Origin: Chloroflexaceae bacterium UBA1466
Lineage (GTDB): Bacteria > Chloroflexota > Chloroflexia > Chloroflexales > Chloroflexaceae
Direction: 5' to 3'
Length of the DNA stretch: 31,325 nucleotides
Assembly (NCBI GenBank): GCA_002325605.1
Contig: DCSM01000085.1
Span: 1,165-32,489 of the forward strand
How positions within the stretch are numbered: position 1 is the stretch's first letter; each line of letters begins with the position of its first letter. The notes under the pieces are model-generated. The model ran no database searches, was not told the origin of the DNA, and saw nothing but the letters and a program-made list of their open reading frames with translations. Below, one piece after another: positions 7,167 to 15,603 of the stretch. The position numbers and the translations under genes were made by a program.

Positions 7167-8633
7167 ATGTTAGATCTTCAGCCAGAACTCTATCTGAACG
7201 AAAGAGAAGTCGAAAGCAAACTTATTGTTCATTTTTTGTTGCCCAAATTAGGCTATGCACCTGAAACCTGGCATGAAGAAGTTATGTTGAAGGGTGGGCG
7301 AAGTCGCCTAGATTTTTTAGTTTTTGCAAGGCGCAGGAAACCTGTTGTTAGGCTTATTATGGAAATTAAAAACCCCAAGCAAAACTTAGATCGCCATGTT
7401 CGGCAACTGAAACGCTACACGGATGAGATGAATGTGCGCTATGGTTTGCTCACGAATGGGAAAGAACTTCGCATTTACGAAAGAATCCGCGAGGAGCTAA
7501 AACTTATTTTTCTTTGTCTTGTCAACGAAATTGCTGCTAATCTTGAGCAAATAAAGGCTTTGATTGGCCGCGAAAGTTTGATAAAACAAGCTGATTTAAG
7601 CCCAAATCAATCTCCAGTAGAAGTTGAAAGTCAGCTTCCAAGTATTTCTAATTTAGAAGCTGAAAATTCAAGTGCCAATGAAGGTTTAAATCCTGTTGTT
7701 CAAGCTTCTGAACCATTGACTCCCGTAATTGCCGTTCAAGCTTCATCTCAAAAAAGGGAAGGAAAGCCCAAAATGAAGGTTATCGCAGTCTACCATAACA
7801 AAGGTGGCGTGGGGAAAACGACAACGGTGGTGAATCTGGCCGCAGCTTTAGCCAAAAAGGGCAAGCGCGTCTTGATTATTGACCTGGATAGTCAAGCGAA
7901 TACGACGTTTGCGACGGGGCTAATTAAATTTGAAGACGAGGAAGATGATAATATCAAGGATGCGAATATTGGGCATGTGCTGCTTTCAGAAGATTTCTAT
8001 CCTATTTCTGAGGTGGCAAGAGCATCTCAATTTAATAATCCAGAGATTGCGGTTATTCCTGCCCATATCAATTTGATGGAAAAAGAGGAAAAGCTCAATC
8101 AATTAGATTTTGCTAAATTTATCCTAACGCGAAAACTAAGTGTAGTAGAGGATAACTACGATCTTGTTCTGATTGATACTCCCCCAGCGCTGAATCTCTT
8201 TGCTCGAATTGCCCTCATTGCGGCGGACTATTTGATCATCCCTTCTGATCTGAAGCCTTTTGCTAATCAAGGGCTAGATAATGTAAGAGATTTCATTAAA
8301 ACTAATGACACAACCCGAAGCTACATTGGTCGAAAGCCAATTGAGCTTTTAGGGGTTTTACCTTGCAAAGTTTCGCCTAATCCAATGTTTGTTAAGTATA
8401 GTCTGCAAGAGCGAATTAGGAAAGTCCGCGATGTTTATCGGTTTGCGGTCTTGGAAACCTATATTTACGAGCGCGAGGATTTGGCAAAATGTGCTGAACG
8501 AGTTGAATTTGTTAGTGGCTTAGAAACTGCGGCCCCACTTTCGGTGCTAGATTTTAAGCCCAATTCCGCTTCAGCAGAAGAATTTAGCCGCCTAGCAGCA
8601 GAAGTAATGCACAAAATAGGGCTTACCAAATGA
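7167..8633 (+). CDS. PD-(D/E)XK nuclease-like domain fused to a ParA/Soj-type ATPase
   Basis: 488 residues from the ATG at 7167. The upstream TTG at 7104 lies in a hairpin and would add nothing family-like. Residues 1-135 resemble the N-terminal domain of type I restriction R subunits: NEREVESKLIVHFLLPKLGY, then RLDFLVF with Asp49, EIKNPKQ with Glu66 and Lys68 (a D-x16-E-x-K arrangement), then QLKRYTDE and YGLLTNGKELRIYE. Residues ~136-201 are a polar linker rich in Ser, Pro, Glu and Gln. From 203 a complete ParA follows: deviant Walker A KGGVGKTT (212-219), IIDLDSQAN, and LIDTPPALN with D337. The downstream gene overlaps it by four bases. The fusion suggests an ATP-dependent, DNA-bound dimer carrying a nuclease or DNA-end sensor. 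Function (partition, defence, repair) is not established. Confidence 0.85.
   Translation: MLDLQPELYLNEREVESKLIVHFLLPKLGYAPETWHEEVMLKGGRSRLDFLVFARRRKPVVRLIMEIKNPKQNLDRHVRQLKRYTDEMNVRYGLLTNGKELRIYERIREELKLIFLCLVNEIAANLEQIKALIGRESLIKQADLSPNQSPVEVESQLPSISNLEAENSSANEGLNPVVQASEPLTPVIAVQASSQKREGKPKMKVIAVYHNKGGVGKTTTVVNLAAALAKKGKRVLIIDLDSQANTTFATGLIKFEDEEDDNIKDANIGHVLLSEDFYPISEVARASQFNNPEIAVIPAHINLMEKEEKLNQLDFAKFILTRKLSVVEDNYDLVLIDTPPALNLFARIALIAADYLIIPSDLKPFANQGLDNVRDFIKTNDTTRSYIGRKPIELLGVLPCKVSPNPMFVKYSLQERIRKVRDVYRFAVLETYIYEREDLAKCAERVEFVSGLETAAPLSVLDFKPNSASAEEFSRLAAEVMHKIGLTK
7756..7775 (+). promoter_or_regulatory. Possible internal ribosome binding site and start for a ParA-only product
   Basis: GGGAAGGAAAG lies 7-9 bases before an in-frame ATG at 7773, which is exactly where the ParA domain begins (MKVIAVYHNKGG). 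Translation from here would give a free-standing ParA of about 286 residues. The purine-rich codons may simply encode the linker (Lys-Arg-Glu-Gly-Lys). Confidence 0.35.
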
Positions 8634-9436
8634 CACTTTCCCTGAAACTTGTCCCTGTTAAAAAAATTAGCTCTAAAAGCTCGCTTGCTAATTTCACCGA
8701 AAATGAAGTTTTACAACTTGCCCGAAATGCTTTGAAAACAGGTGGTTTTATCAATCCTCCCGTTCTCATCCGCACAAGTTTGGAATCCTATGAGGTCATT
8801 GCTGGCGATTTTGCGTATTATGCGGCGGTCAAAGCCCGCGAAATTGATCCGCTCAACGGCGAAATGATTGGCGCGTTCATTGTTGAGCCTGAAAATGCGA
8901 CTTCGCTCCAGGAGCAAATAGAATTATTGAGAAGTAAGCCAACGAATCCTGTTTCTGAGAGTTTGGAACCGCAGCAACCATTTCTAGCGAGTAAAGTTTT
9001 GACTAGAGATGATCATGAAGCATTCAAGCGAGAAATGATCACAAATTTGGAAGCGGTCAAAAGTGAGCTTCTTGCAACCAAGCGAGAAATGATCACAAAT
9101 TTGGAAGCAAGTGAAAGTAAAATTCTCGCAGCGATACGTGAATCTTTAGCAAAACCAGTGCCGCCGCCAGCGCGTCCCCAGCCACCGAAAGAAACCGTTT
9201 TAGACTTGGAAGCTGAAAGAAAGTTTATAGAAGCTGTATTTAACACAATGGAAAAACCAGCTTTGAAGGATCTTTTTGCTCTTGCTGGCATTGCAAATGC
9301 CACGGCCTCTAAGATAATTGATAGTATCTTAAAAGAAAGACCTTTTGTGAACTCGAAAGATCTCTTAAAAAGAGGACAAGGCATCGGAGAGAAGACGCTT
9401 GCGAAGCTTCGCAGTGCTTACTCTCAAACGAATTAA
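8630..9436 (+). CDS. ParB-N-like domain, coiled coil and helix-hairpin-helix protein
   Basis: 268 residues, start overlapping the ParA-fusion stop (ATGA). Residues ~6-75 look like a ParB/Spo0J N-terminal domain: LVPVKKISSK, then ALKTGGFINPPVLIRTS and YEVIAGDFAYYAAVKARE, where the usual nucleotide-binding GERR motif has become GDFA. Residues ~120-172 are a predicted coiled coil with a duplicated 18-residue unit. A Pro-rich hinge follows (175-187), then a helix-hairpin-helix region at about 207-265 ending LLKRGQGIGEKTLAKL, typical of sequence-nonspecific DNA binding. The ParB central helix-turn-helix that reads parS is absent. As the overlapping partner of a ParA it is the likely ParB-equivalent, but altered nucleotide and DNA-binding parts make an ordinary plasmid-style partition role doubtful. 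It ends 36 bases before the next gene. Confidence 0.75.
   Translation: MTLSLKLVPVKKISSKSSLANFTENEVLQLARNALKTGGFINPPVLIRTSLESYEVIAGDFAYYAAVKAREIDPLNGEMIGAFIVEPENATSLQEQIELLRSKPTNPVSESLEPQQPFLASKVLTRDDHEAFKREMITNLEAVKSELLATKREMITNLEASESKILAAIRESLAKPVPPPARPQPPKETVLDLEAERKFIEAVFNTMEKPALKDLFALAGIANATASKIIDSILKERPFVNSKDLLKRGQGIGEKTLAKLRSAYSQTN
9026..9108 (+). repeat. Two direct copies of a 29-base unit in the coiled coil
   Basis: The 29 bases at 9026-9054 recur exactly at 9080-9108 (period 54), encoding KREMITNLEA twice (residues 133-142 and 151-160). Identity at the DNA level points to a recent duplication. Confidence 0.9.
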
Positions 9437-9472
9437 AGCAGCATTAAAAACCCAGAAAGGTAAAAAGTCTAA

Positions 9473-11458
9473 GTGAAAAGCCTCTGGAATGATCAGGAAG
9501 CAAGTGCGTTTAGCAGTGATCTCGCGCAATGTGTCTATGCTTCACGCTTATTGGGCCAAGAGAAAACGTTGGTTTTGCACGGTGGGGGGAATACATCGGT
9601 CAAAAGCCGCGAACGAAATATCTTTGGCGAAGAGGAAGATATTTTGTATGTCAAAGGTAGTGGTTGGGATTTAGCGAAGATCGAGGCTGCGGGTTTTGCA
9701 CCTGTACGATTAGCTCATCTTCTGCGCCTAACAACGCTCGATTCCCTTACTGATAAGCAATGGGCAAATGAATTAAATCGCAGTGTTACTGATCTTGCTG
9801 CTCCGCCAGTCTCGGTTGAAGCAATGTTACACGCACTTCTGCCTGAAAAATACGTTTTCCATACGCATTCTGATGCTTTACTCACTCTAACCAATACCCC
9901 ACAGGGAGCCGAGCGCATCCAGGAGCTTTATGGCAAGACGGTAATTCTTGTGCCCTACACGCGGCCTGGGTTTCCGCTTGCCAAATGCGCTGCTCAGTTA
10001 TTTCGCACTGCAATGCAGGAAAAGACCATCGGCGTGGTCTTAATGCGGCATGGTCTATTTACGTTTGGGGAAACAGCTAAAATCGCTTATGAACGCATGC
10101 TTGCGTTAGTTTCGCAGGCTGAAAACTATCTGGAAGAGCATGGGGCCTGGCAAATCACAATTTCTCCGCTTCCTCTCTCTGCTGCGCTCTCCGCAAAGCC
10201 TTTGCGCCAAGAAATTGCGACTTTTCGCCAAGCGATCTCTAAAGTTGCGGGTTTTCCTGTAATTCTTGCAACCCACAATGATGCTGAAGCGTCTTCTTTT
10301 GTACGTCACGCCGATGTTGCAACTCTTTCGCAGCAAGGCCCAGTGACTCCCGACCATGTGATTCGGACAAAACGAGTGCCTCTGCTGGGTAAAGATGTTG
10401 AATCTTACAGAATTGCTTACGAAACTTATTTCAAAGAGCATTCTAAGCGGACAGAACTTTCTTTAACCATGCTTGACCCTGCGCCAAGGGTTATTCTTGA
10501 TGCAGAATTAGGGCTGCTTACGGTTGGAAGAAATGCCCAAGAAGCAAATATCGTTCACGATATGTATCGCCACACGATGGCTATCATTTTGCGGGCTACA
10601 GCTTTAGAAAAATATCAAGCGCAGCCAATTACAGATGTTTTTGATGTAGAATATTGGGAATTAGAGCAGGCTAAACTGCATTTGAAGCAAAATTTGCCCA
10701 TGTTTGCAGGCGAAATTGCGCTGGTGACGGGTGCAGCGTCGGGAATTGGCAAAGCTTGCGTTGAGTCGTTTTTGGCTCGTGGGGCTGCGGTGGTCGGTTT
10801 GGACATCAATCCTGCTATTGAAAAGCTCTTTGACCGTCCTGACTTTCTAGGGATTCGTTGTAACCTTACAAGTGAAAGCGAAATTTACCAAGCGTTAGAT
10901 AAGACTGCTAAAACGTTCGGGGGAATCGATATGCTGGTGCTTAACGCTGGAATTTTCCCTTCAGCAAAGCGCATTGATAGCTTATCTCTGGACGAATGGC
11001 GGAAGATAATGAACATCAATCTGGATTCTAATCTCATTGTAATGCGTGAAGTCTATCCATTCCTTAAAGCTGCGCCAAAACGCGGGAGAGTTTCAATTAT
11101 TGGCTCAAAAAATGTACCTGCGCCTGGCCCTGGCGCAGCAGCCTACTCAGCTTCGAAAGCGGCTTTGAATCAGCTTGCCCGCGTTGCGGCTTTGGAATGG
11201 GGCAAAGATGGGATTCGGCTCAATATCTTGCATCCAAATGCAGTTTTTGATACAGGTTTGTGGACTGAAGAGCTTTTGCAAGCTCGTGCGGCACATTATG
11301 GCTTGACGGTTGAAGCCTACAAGACGAATAACGTCATGCAAATTGAAGTTACCAGTCGAGATGTTGCCGAATTAGCCGCCGAAATGTGTGGCCCTCTTTT
11401 TGCAAAAACAACGGCAGCGCAAGTACCAATTGATGGAGGCAACGAGCGCGTTATTTAA
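9473..11458 (+). CDS. Bifunctional class II aldolase / short-chain dehydrogenase (RhaD-ADH type)
   Basis: 661 residues, GTG start preceded by AGAAAGG. Residues ~10-330 are a class II (zinc) aldolase/adducin domain with HGGGNTSVK (36-44), the metal histidines H130-x-H132 (FHTHSD) and H193 (MRHGLFTFG). Residues ~411-661 are a short-chain dehydrogenase with the NAD(P) motif TGAASGIG (419-426), NAG (491-493), catalytic Ser545, Tyr558 and Lys562, and a C-terminal end VPIDGGNERVI. The family cleaves a 1-phosphate ketose to dihydroxyacetone phosphate plus an aldehyde, which the second domain oxidises or reduces. Rhamnulose 1-phosphate is the best-known substrate; 5-deoxy-sugar phosphates are an alternative. 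No rhamnose isomerase, kinase or transporter is in the window. It is followed by a clear terminator. Confidence 0.9.
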   Translation: MKSLWNDQEASAFSSDLAQCVYASRLLGQEKTLVLHGGGNTSVKSRERNIFGEEEDILYVKGSGWDLAKIEAAGFAPVRLAHLLRLTTLDSLTDKQWANELNRSVTDLAAPPVSVEAMLHALLPEKYVFHTHSDALLTLTNTPQGAERIQELYGKTVILVPYTRPGFPLAKCAAQLFRTAMQEKTIGVVLMRHGLFTFGETAKIAYERMLALVSQAENYLEEHGAWQITISPLPLSAALSAKPLRQEIATFRQAISKVAGFPVILATHNDAEASSFVRHADVATLSQQGPVTPDHVIRTKRVPLLGKDVESYRIAYETYFKEHSKRTELSLTMLDPAPRVILDAELGLLTVGRNAQEANIVHDMYRHTMAIILRATALEKYQAQPITDVFDVEYWELEQAKLHLKQNLPMFAGEIALVTGAASGIGKACVESFLARGAAVVGLDINPAIEKLFDRPDFLGIRCNLTSESEIYQALDKTAKTFGGIDMLVLNAGIFPSAKRIDSLSLDEWRKIMNINLDSNLIVMREVYPFLKAAPKRGRVSIIGSKNVPAPGPGAAAYSASKAALNQLARVAALEWGKDGIRLNILHPNAVFDTGLWTEELLQARAAHYGLTVEAYKTNNVMQIEVTSRDVAELAAEMCGPLFAKTTAAQVPIDGGNERVI

Positions 11459-11491
11459 GCCGATTCAAAATTCACAATTAAGCGGTTTTTT

Positions 11492-11542
11492 CCCTTGAAT
11501 CCAGGTAAGTTTTTGTAATCTTACCCTTTCAAGGGGTTTTTT
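11492..11542 (+). terminator. Rho-independent terminator
   Basis: CCCTTGAA (11492-11499) pairs with TTCAAGGG (11528-11535), with an inner GGTAAG/CTTACC stem (11504-11509/11520-11525), followed by G and TTTTTT to 11542. It separates the aldolase fusion gene from the STAND gene. Confidence 0.85.
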
Positions 11543-11565
11543 CTGAAAAATAGCCAGAGCTAAAC

Positions 11566-14544
11566 ATGAGCAATAAAGTCCTCCTGCAAAATCTCCGTGA
11601 TTTTACGGTGCAAATCCGCCATAGCACTACAAATGTACTGGTAGGCATGGGGATTGCCGTCGCGCCTGATGGAAAGATCGTAACTTCGGCAAAAGTTGCT
11701 GAGGCGGCGGGCGCAGAGCCAACGAATTTCGCTTCGGGCGAAATCGGGGTTTATTTTCCGCAGGCACGAACAGGTGAGCAACGCGCTTGGCGGGCAACGG
11801 TGGCGGTTTGGGCGCAGGATTTGGTTCTTTTGCAGCTGGCTGGGGGCTTGCCCCCACTTCCTCCAGAACAAATTGCTGTTTTGGGAAGCGCAACCGAGGC
11901 GGCAAGGCATGAATTTCGCAGTTTTGGCTATCTCGCAGCGCAATCCGAAGGCTCTGAAATAGCATTGGTCGAGGGTAAAATCAACGTTTTAGTTGAGCAA
12001 ATCGAAGCTGAAAGCACTCAAAATGTTTTTCAATTGCAATCTACTCAGCTTAAAGCAGGAATGAGTGGTGCGGCGCTCTTAGACCTAGAGACAAATCTCA
12101 TAGTAGGCCTTATTGCTGAGGCTGAAAATAGCTTTTGGGCAATTGATCTGGCGCTTTTAGCCCAAGAGCCTTTTTGCCTCCCTTTGCGCTCAGAGCCGTT
12201 GTCGCCCAAAATTATTCCTCTACCTGATTTTGACCAAGAAGGGTTACGCGAGCCGAACTCTACGAAAATGGGAATTTCACTGAATGGCGCGCCCCCTCTT
12301 TCGGCGGAGTGGGTCGGGCGGCAAACTGAAATCCAGGCGCTCACTGCGGCGTGGGCTTCGCCCGTCTACCGTTTGGCAGCGTTGGTTGGGGCGGGTGGCG
12401 CTGGCAAAAGCAATTTGGCACGGCGCTGGCTGGAGGCGCAGCTTGCCGATAAGCGGCAAAGTCAACCAGGAGGGGTTTTTTGGTGGAGTTTTAGCTACAA
12501 ACCTAACCTCGATGAGTTTTTTGAAGCAGCTTTGATGCACATAAGTGGGCGACTTTTTGATCAGCGCAAACTTGCTTCAGCGCGAGCCAGAGTGCAAGCC
12601 ATTGGTACTTTGTTGGTTTCGGGGAGCTATCTTTTCATTCTCGACGGTTTGGAAGAGCTACAATATCAGACAGAAGATCAATGTGGGCTGCTTAAAAATG
12701 TTGATTTGACTAATCTCTTGCATTTCTTCGCTGCTTCAGGGCACAATTCCTTTTGTTTAATAACAAGTCGTTTGCCTGTTTTGGATTTCTTAGCCTCAGC
12801 AAACTATATCCAGTACGAAATAGGCGCTTTGAGTCGAGAAGAAAGCTGGGATTTGTTGCGCCAGCTAGAGATTCAAGATTCAGATGAGGTTTTGAATCGG
12901 CTTGCGACGGATTGGCAAGGCAACGCGCTGGCCTTGAGTCTTGCGCGAGGCTATATTACAGCGTACAAAGATGCTGATTTTCTAGGAACAGCAACCAATC
13001 CACCGCTCCCCTCCTCCGCTTTGGTGAATAAAGCACTTCAGTATTGCCAGCAGCAGTTGTCAGAAACTGAGCAAAATCTTCTTTTGTTGCTCAGTTTTTT
13101 TCGTACCCCAATCGAATCTGCTGCTTTACAGCGAATTTGTCGGGCCAAGCCAGGTATTTTGGAGCGCCTTTCTTGGAAAAAGCGAGATTTACAGACTCAA
13201 TTGGCTCTGTTGAAGGAAGCGGATTTTCAAGCTCTCCTCACGCGCCTCCTGGACTATAATCTTTTGCGCTATGATGCCCAAAATGAGCAATATTTCTTGC
13301 ATCCGTTTGTACGGACTTTCCATAATTCGCGCTGGCAGGCTGGGGGCGCTGCGCTGCTTGATCAAGCGGGGCCGCGCCCCCTCAAAAATTACTACCTCTC
13401 TGTTGCGGGCGAAACACCGCGCTTCCCGACGCTTGCGGATTTAGCGCCGTTGGTTGAGGCTGTGCATCTTATGTGCCAGACGGGGGCTTATGAAGAAGCC
13501 TTCCAGGTCTATCAGACGCGGCTTGAACAGGGCGAGCGCAACACTTTTGGGCAACAGTTAGGGGCTTACGAGACCCTTTTGGGGCTGCTGCTGGCTTTTT
13601 TCCCCAATGGAGATTGCACCCAAGAACCGCAAGTTAATGATTTAGCGGCTAAGGAGGCTATTTTTGCCACTTTGGGGCATTGTTTGCTGAATTTGGCGCG
13701 GCCACGGGAAGCAACTTTTTTCTATGAGCGCCAAAACGCGCTGGCCGAGAAGGCGAGTGCTTGGCTGGCGGCCAGCATCGGTTATCGTAATCTTGCGGGC
13801 ATTTATGCCCTTTTGGGAATGCTCCCCGCCAGCCAGGAAGCAGCTTACAAAGCCTTGGTCACGGCCCAGTTTGCGAGTAACAAGCAAGGCGAGGCGACGG
13901 CTAGAGTTTACCAGGCGTGGGCTGCTTTTCTGCATGGCGACCTCTCCGCTGCCGAGAGTGCTTTTCAGCAAGCCAGCGCTTTGCAACAAGCGTTCAATCC
14001 GTCGCAGCCTTTGCTTTACAGCCTGGAAGGGATTTGGTACGCGGATTTTCTCCTGCGGGTGGGCAAAATAGCGCAAGCCAAAGCCCTCACTGAAGCTAAC
14101 CTGGCACAATGCGAACAAAATCGCTGGGTGAAATCTTTAAGCCAATGTCGGCGCATTTTAGGGGATTTGGCGGCCAAAGTGGGTGAAGATAGTCAGGTTG
14201 CTCAACATTATGGCGAGGCCCTGCGAATTGCCCAAGAGGTAGGCCACAGCCCAACGTTGCTCGAAGCGCTTGCGGCCAGAGGGCTTTGGGCGGCCAAATG
14301 CGGTCAAACTGAAATCGCGCTCCAAGATTTGGAAACGGGCCTCCAGTTGGCTTGCAGCGGTGATTATCGGATCTTTGAAGTGCAATTGCGGCTTGGTTTG
14401 GCCCATTTGCAATTAGCGCTGGGAAAAAGCCCTGAAGCGCAAGCTCGTTATGCCCAACATCTTAGCGCCACGATGGGCTATCATTGGGGAATAGTTGATG
14501 CCACTGCGATTTTGAACCATAAAGAAAACCCCAAAAAGCTGTAA
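11566..14544 (+). CDS. STAND NTPase with N-terminal trypsin-like (degenerate) domain and TPR-like repeats
   Basis: 992 residues. Residues ~1-200 follow the plan of trypsin-like peptidases: VGMGIAVAPDGKIVTSAK, an Asp85 in the VWAQDLVLLQL strand, and the GMSGAALLD serine motif with Ser167. The catalytic His normally found in the TxAH motif is Lys43 here (TSAK), so the triad is broken. Residues ~245-470 are an NB-ARC-like NTPase: EWVGRQTEI, Walker A GAGGAGKS (275-282), Walker B YLFILD (355-360), and sensor LITSR (R402). A winged-helix part ends with LHPFVRTFHN (578-587), resembling the MHD-type His position. Residues ~600-985 are helical repeats of TPR type. This layout (effector-like domain, switch ATPase, repeat sensor) is that of STAND signalling and anti-phage proteins. 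No partner gene is obvious; it stands alone between terminators. Confidence 0.88.
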   Translation: MSNKVLLQNLRDFTVQIRHSTTNVLVGMGIAVAPDGKIVTSAKVAEAAGAEPTNFASGEIGVYFPQARTGEQRAWRATVAVWAQDLVLLQLAGGLPPLPPEQIAVLGSATEAARHEFRSFGYLAAQSEGSEIALVEGKINVLVEQIEAESTQNVFQLQSTQLKAGMSGAALLDLETNLIVGLIAEAENSFWAIDLALLAQEPFCLPLRSEPLSPKIIPLPDFDQEGLREPNSTKMGISLNGAPPLSAEWVGRQTEIQALTAAWASPVYRLAALVGAGGAGKSNLARRWLEAQLADKRQSQPGGVFWWSFSYKPNLDEFFEAALMHISGRLFDQRKLASARARVQAIGTLLVSGSYLFILDGLEELQYQTEDQCGLLKNVDLTNLLHFFAASGHNSFCLITSRLPVLDFLASANYIQYEIGALSREESWDLLRQLEIQDSDEVLNRLATDWQGNALALSLARGYITAYKDADFLGTATNPPLPSSALVNKALQYCQQQLSETEQNLLLLLSFFRTPIESAALQRICRAKPGILERLSWKKRDLQTQLALLKEADFQALLTRLLDYNLLRYDAQNEQYFLHPFVRTFHNSRWQAGGAALLDQAGPRPLKNYYLSVAGETPRFPTLADLAPLVEAVHLMCQTGAYEEAFQVYQTRLEQGERNTFGQQLGAYETLLGLLLAFFPNGDCTQEPQVNDLAAKEAIFATLGHCLLNLARPREATFFYERQNALAEKASAWLAASIGYRNLAGIYALLGMLPASQEAAYKALVTAQFASNKQGEATARVYQAWAAFLHGDLSAAESAFQQASALQQAFNPSQPLLYSLEGIWYADFLLRVGKIAQAKALTEANLAQCEQNRWVKSLSQCRRILGDLAAKVGEDSQVAQHYGEALRIAQEVGHSPTLLEALAARGLWAAKCGQTEIALQDLETGLQLACSGDYRIFEVQLRLGLAHLQLALGKSPEAQARYAQHLSATMGYHWGIVDATAILNHKENPKKL

Positions 14545-14556
14545 AACTTTTTAGGG
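14529..14556. terminator. Weak hairpin at the convergent gene ends
   Basis: CCCCAAAAAG (14529-14538) and CTTTTTAGGG (14547-14556) form a 10-bp stem with one mismatch and an 8-base loop, overlapping the STAND stop codon. No free U-tract follows, so it is a poor terminator at best. Confidence 0.3.
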
Positions 14557-14586
14557 CTTCAGGGGAATCTTGCTTTAGTTTTGGTT

Positions 14587-15576
14587 TCAGGGAGTCAAAA
14601 GGTATTCTAGGCTTGGCCCATTTGATTGGGTAATGTTTCGTAAACCTAAGGGATCAGCAGGCTTAGAGCTTTCTGCCATCTTATTCAGCAGCAGATTCCG
14701 CAGCGAAATATTAGAGCGATAGCGAATCACTAAGGCATCTTTAAGGTCAGCTATCTTTTTAGCTCCTTCAATCGCATCTTCTAAGCCCCCCAACTCATCA
14801 ATCAATTTCAATTCAAGCGCCTGCCGACCCGTGTAGATTCGGCCATCGGCGATGCGTTTGACCTCTTTGCGCTCTAATTTGCGCCCTTCGACAATCACAT
14901 CCACAAAACCTTCGTAAGCTTCATTGACCACGCTTTGCAAGACTTTTTCCTCTTCTGGAGTCAAGTCTCTAGTTGGAGAGCCAATATCTTTGAGCTTTCC
15001 ACTTTTGAGAACGACTTGGCGCAGCCCTAACGTTTCAAAGGCTTGGCGGTAATTAAGCAAATTGATAATTACGCCCAAACTGCCCGTAAAAGTATCAGGA
15101 TTCGCATAGATTCGCTCGCTGGCCGTTGAGATATAGTAGCCTCCGCTGGCGGCCACACTTCCCATTGAAACAACCAAATGCTTTTTCGCGGCTCGCAACT
15201 TCTTGAGCGCCTGATGAATTTCATTGCTGGCGACCACGCCCCCGCCAGGGCTAACAACGCGCAGCACCACCGCTTTGACCAACGGGTCTTCGGTAGCTTG
15301 CTTGATCTGGGCCAACAAATCGCTGTGGGACAAAACGCCCCCGCCGCTATCTTCAAGCCCAATTACGCCATTGACTTCGATAATAACCAAACGGTCAGGG
15401 CCTTTGCCCGAAACCTTTTGTTCCTGCCACGAATTATTCGTAAGGGGTAAGACTCCGCAGCTTTTGTCATTGTTATTAGAAAGAAGGATCGCTAAACCCC
15501 CAAGAGGCAGCGCCGCACAAACCAATAAGATCCCGATAATGGTCGAAAGCACAAGCAACAAACCACTATTTTTCAT
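14587..15576 (-). CDS. sppA: Signal peptide peptidase SppA (S49 family)
   Basis: Membrane-bound serine protease that degrades leftover signal peptides. 329 residues, the size of the short Gram-positive-type SppA. One N-terminal membrane segment (about 5-33), then an extracytoplasmic S49 domain: RVVSPGGGV (106-114), the nucleophile Ser144 in SVAASGGYY, and the general base Lys196 in KSGKLKDIGS. The Ser-Lys spacing of 52 equals that of Bacillus subtilis SppA. AGGAGG precedes the start. The gene begins 27 bases after ugd ends, so the two are probably co-transcribed. Confidence 0.93.
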   Translation of the reverse strand: MKNSGLLLVLSTIIGILLVCAALPLGGLAILLSNNNDKSCGVLPLTNNSWQEQKVSGKGPDRLVIIEVNGVIGLEDSGGGVLSHSDLLAQIKQATEDPLVKAVVLRVVSPGGGVVASNEIHQALKKLRAAKKHLVVSMGSVAASGGYYISTASERIYANPDTFTGSLGVIINLLNYRQAFETLGLRQVVLKSGKLKDIGSPTRDLTPEEEKVLQSVVNEAYEGFVDVIVEGRKLERKEVKRIADGRIYTGRQALELKLIDELGGLEDAIEGAKKIADLKDALVIRYRSNISLRNLLLNKMAESSKPADPLGLRNITQSNGPSLEYLLTP

Positions 15577-15603
15577 CTTATCCTCCTGAACCTATATTCC
15601 AGC

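Noticed and set aside
7167..9436. Ordinary plasmid partition (parAB) locus
   Set aside because: The ParA carries a nuclease-like domain, the partner lacks the parS-reading helix-turn-helix, no replication gene or parS-like repeat is nearby, and the neighbours are chromosomal metabolic genes.
13642..14118. 158-codon minus-strand frame inside the STAND gene
   Set aside because: No ribosome site or family-like sequence, and it lies wholly opposite a well-supported TPR-like region.
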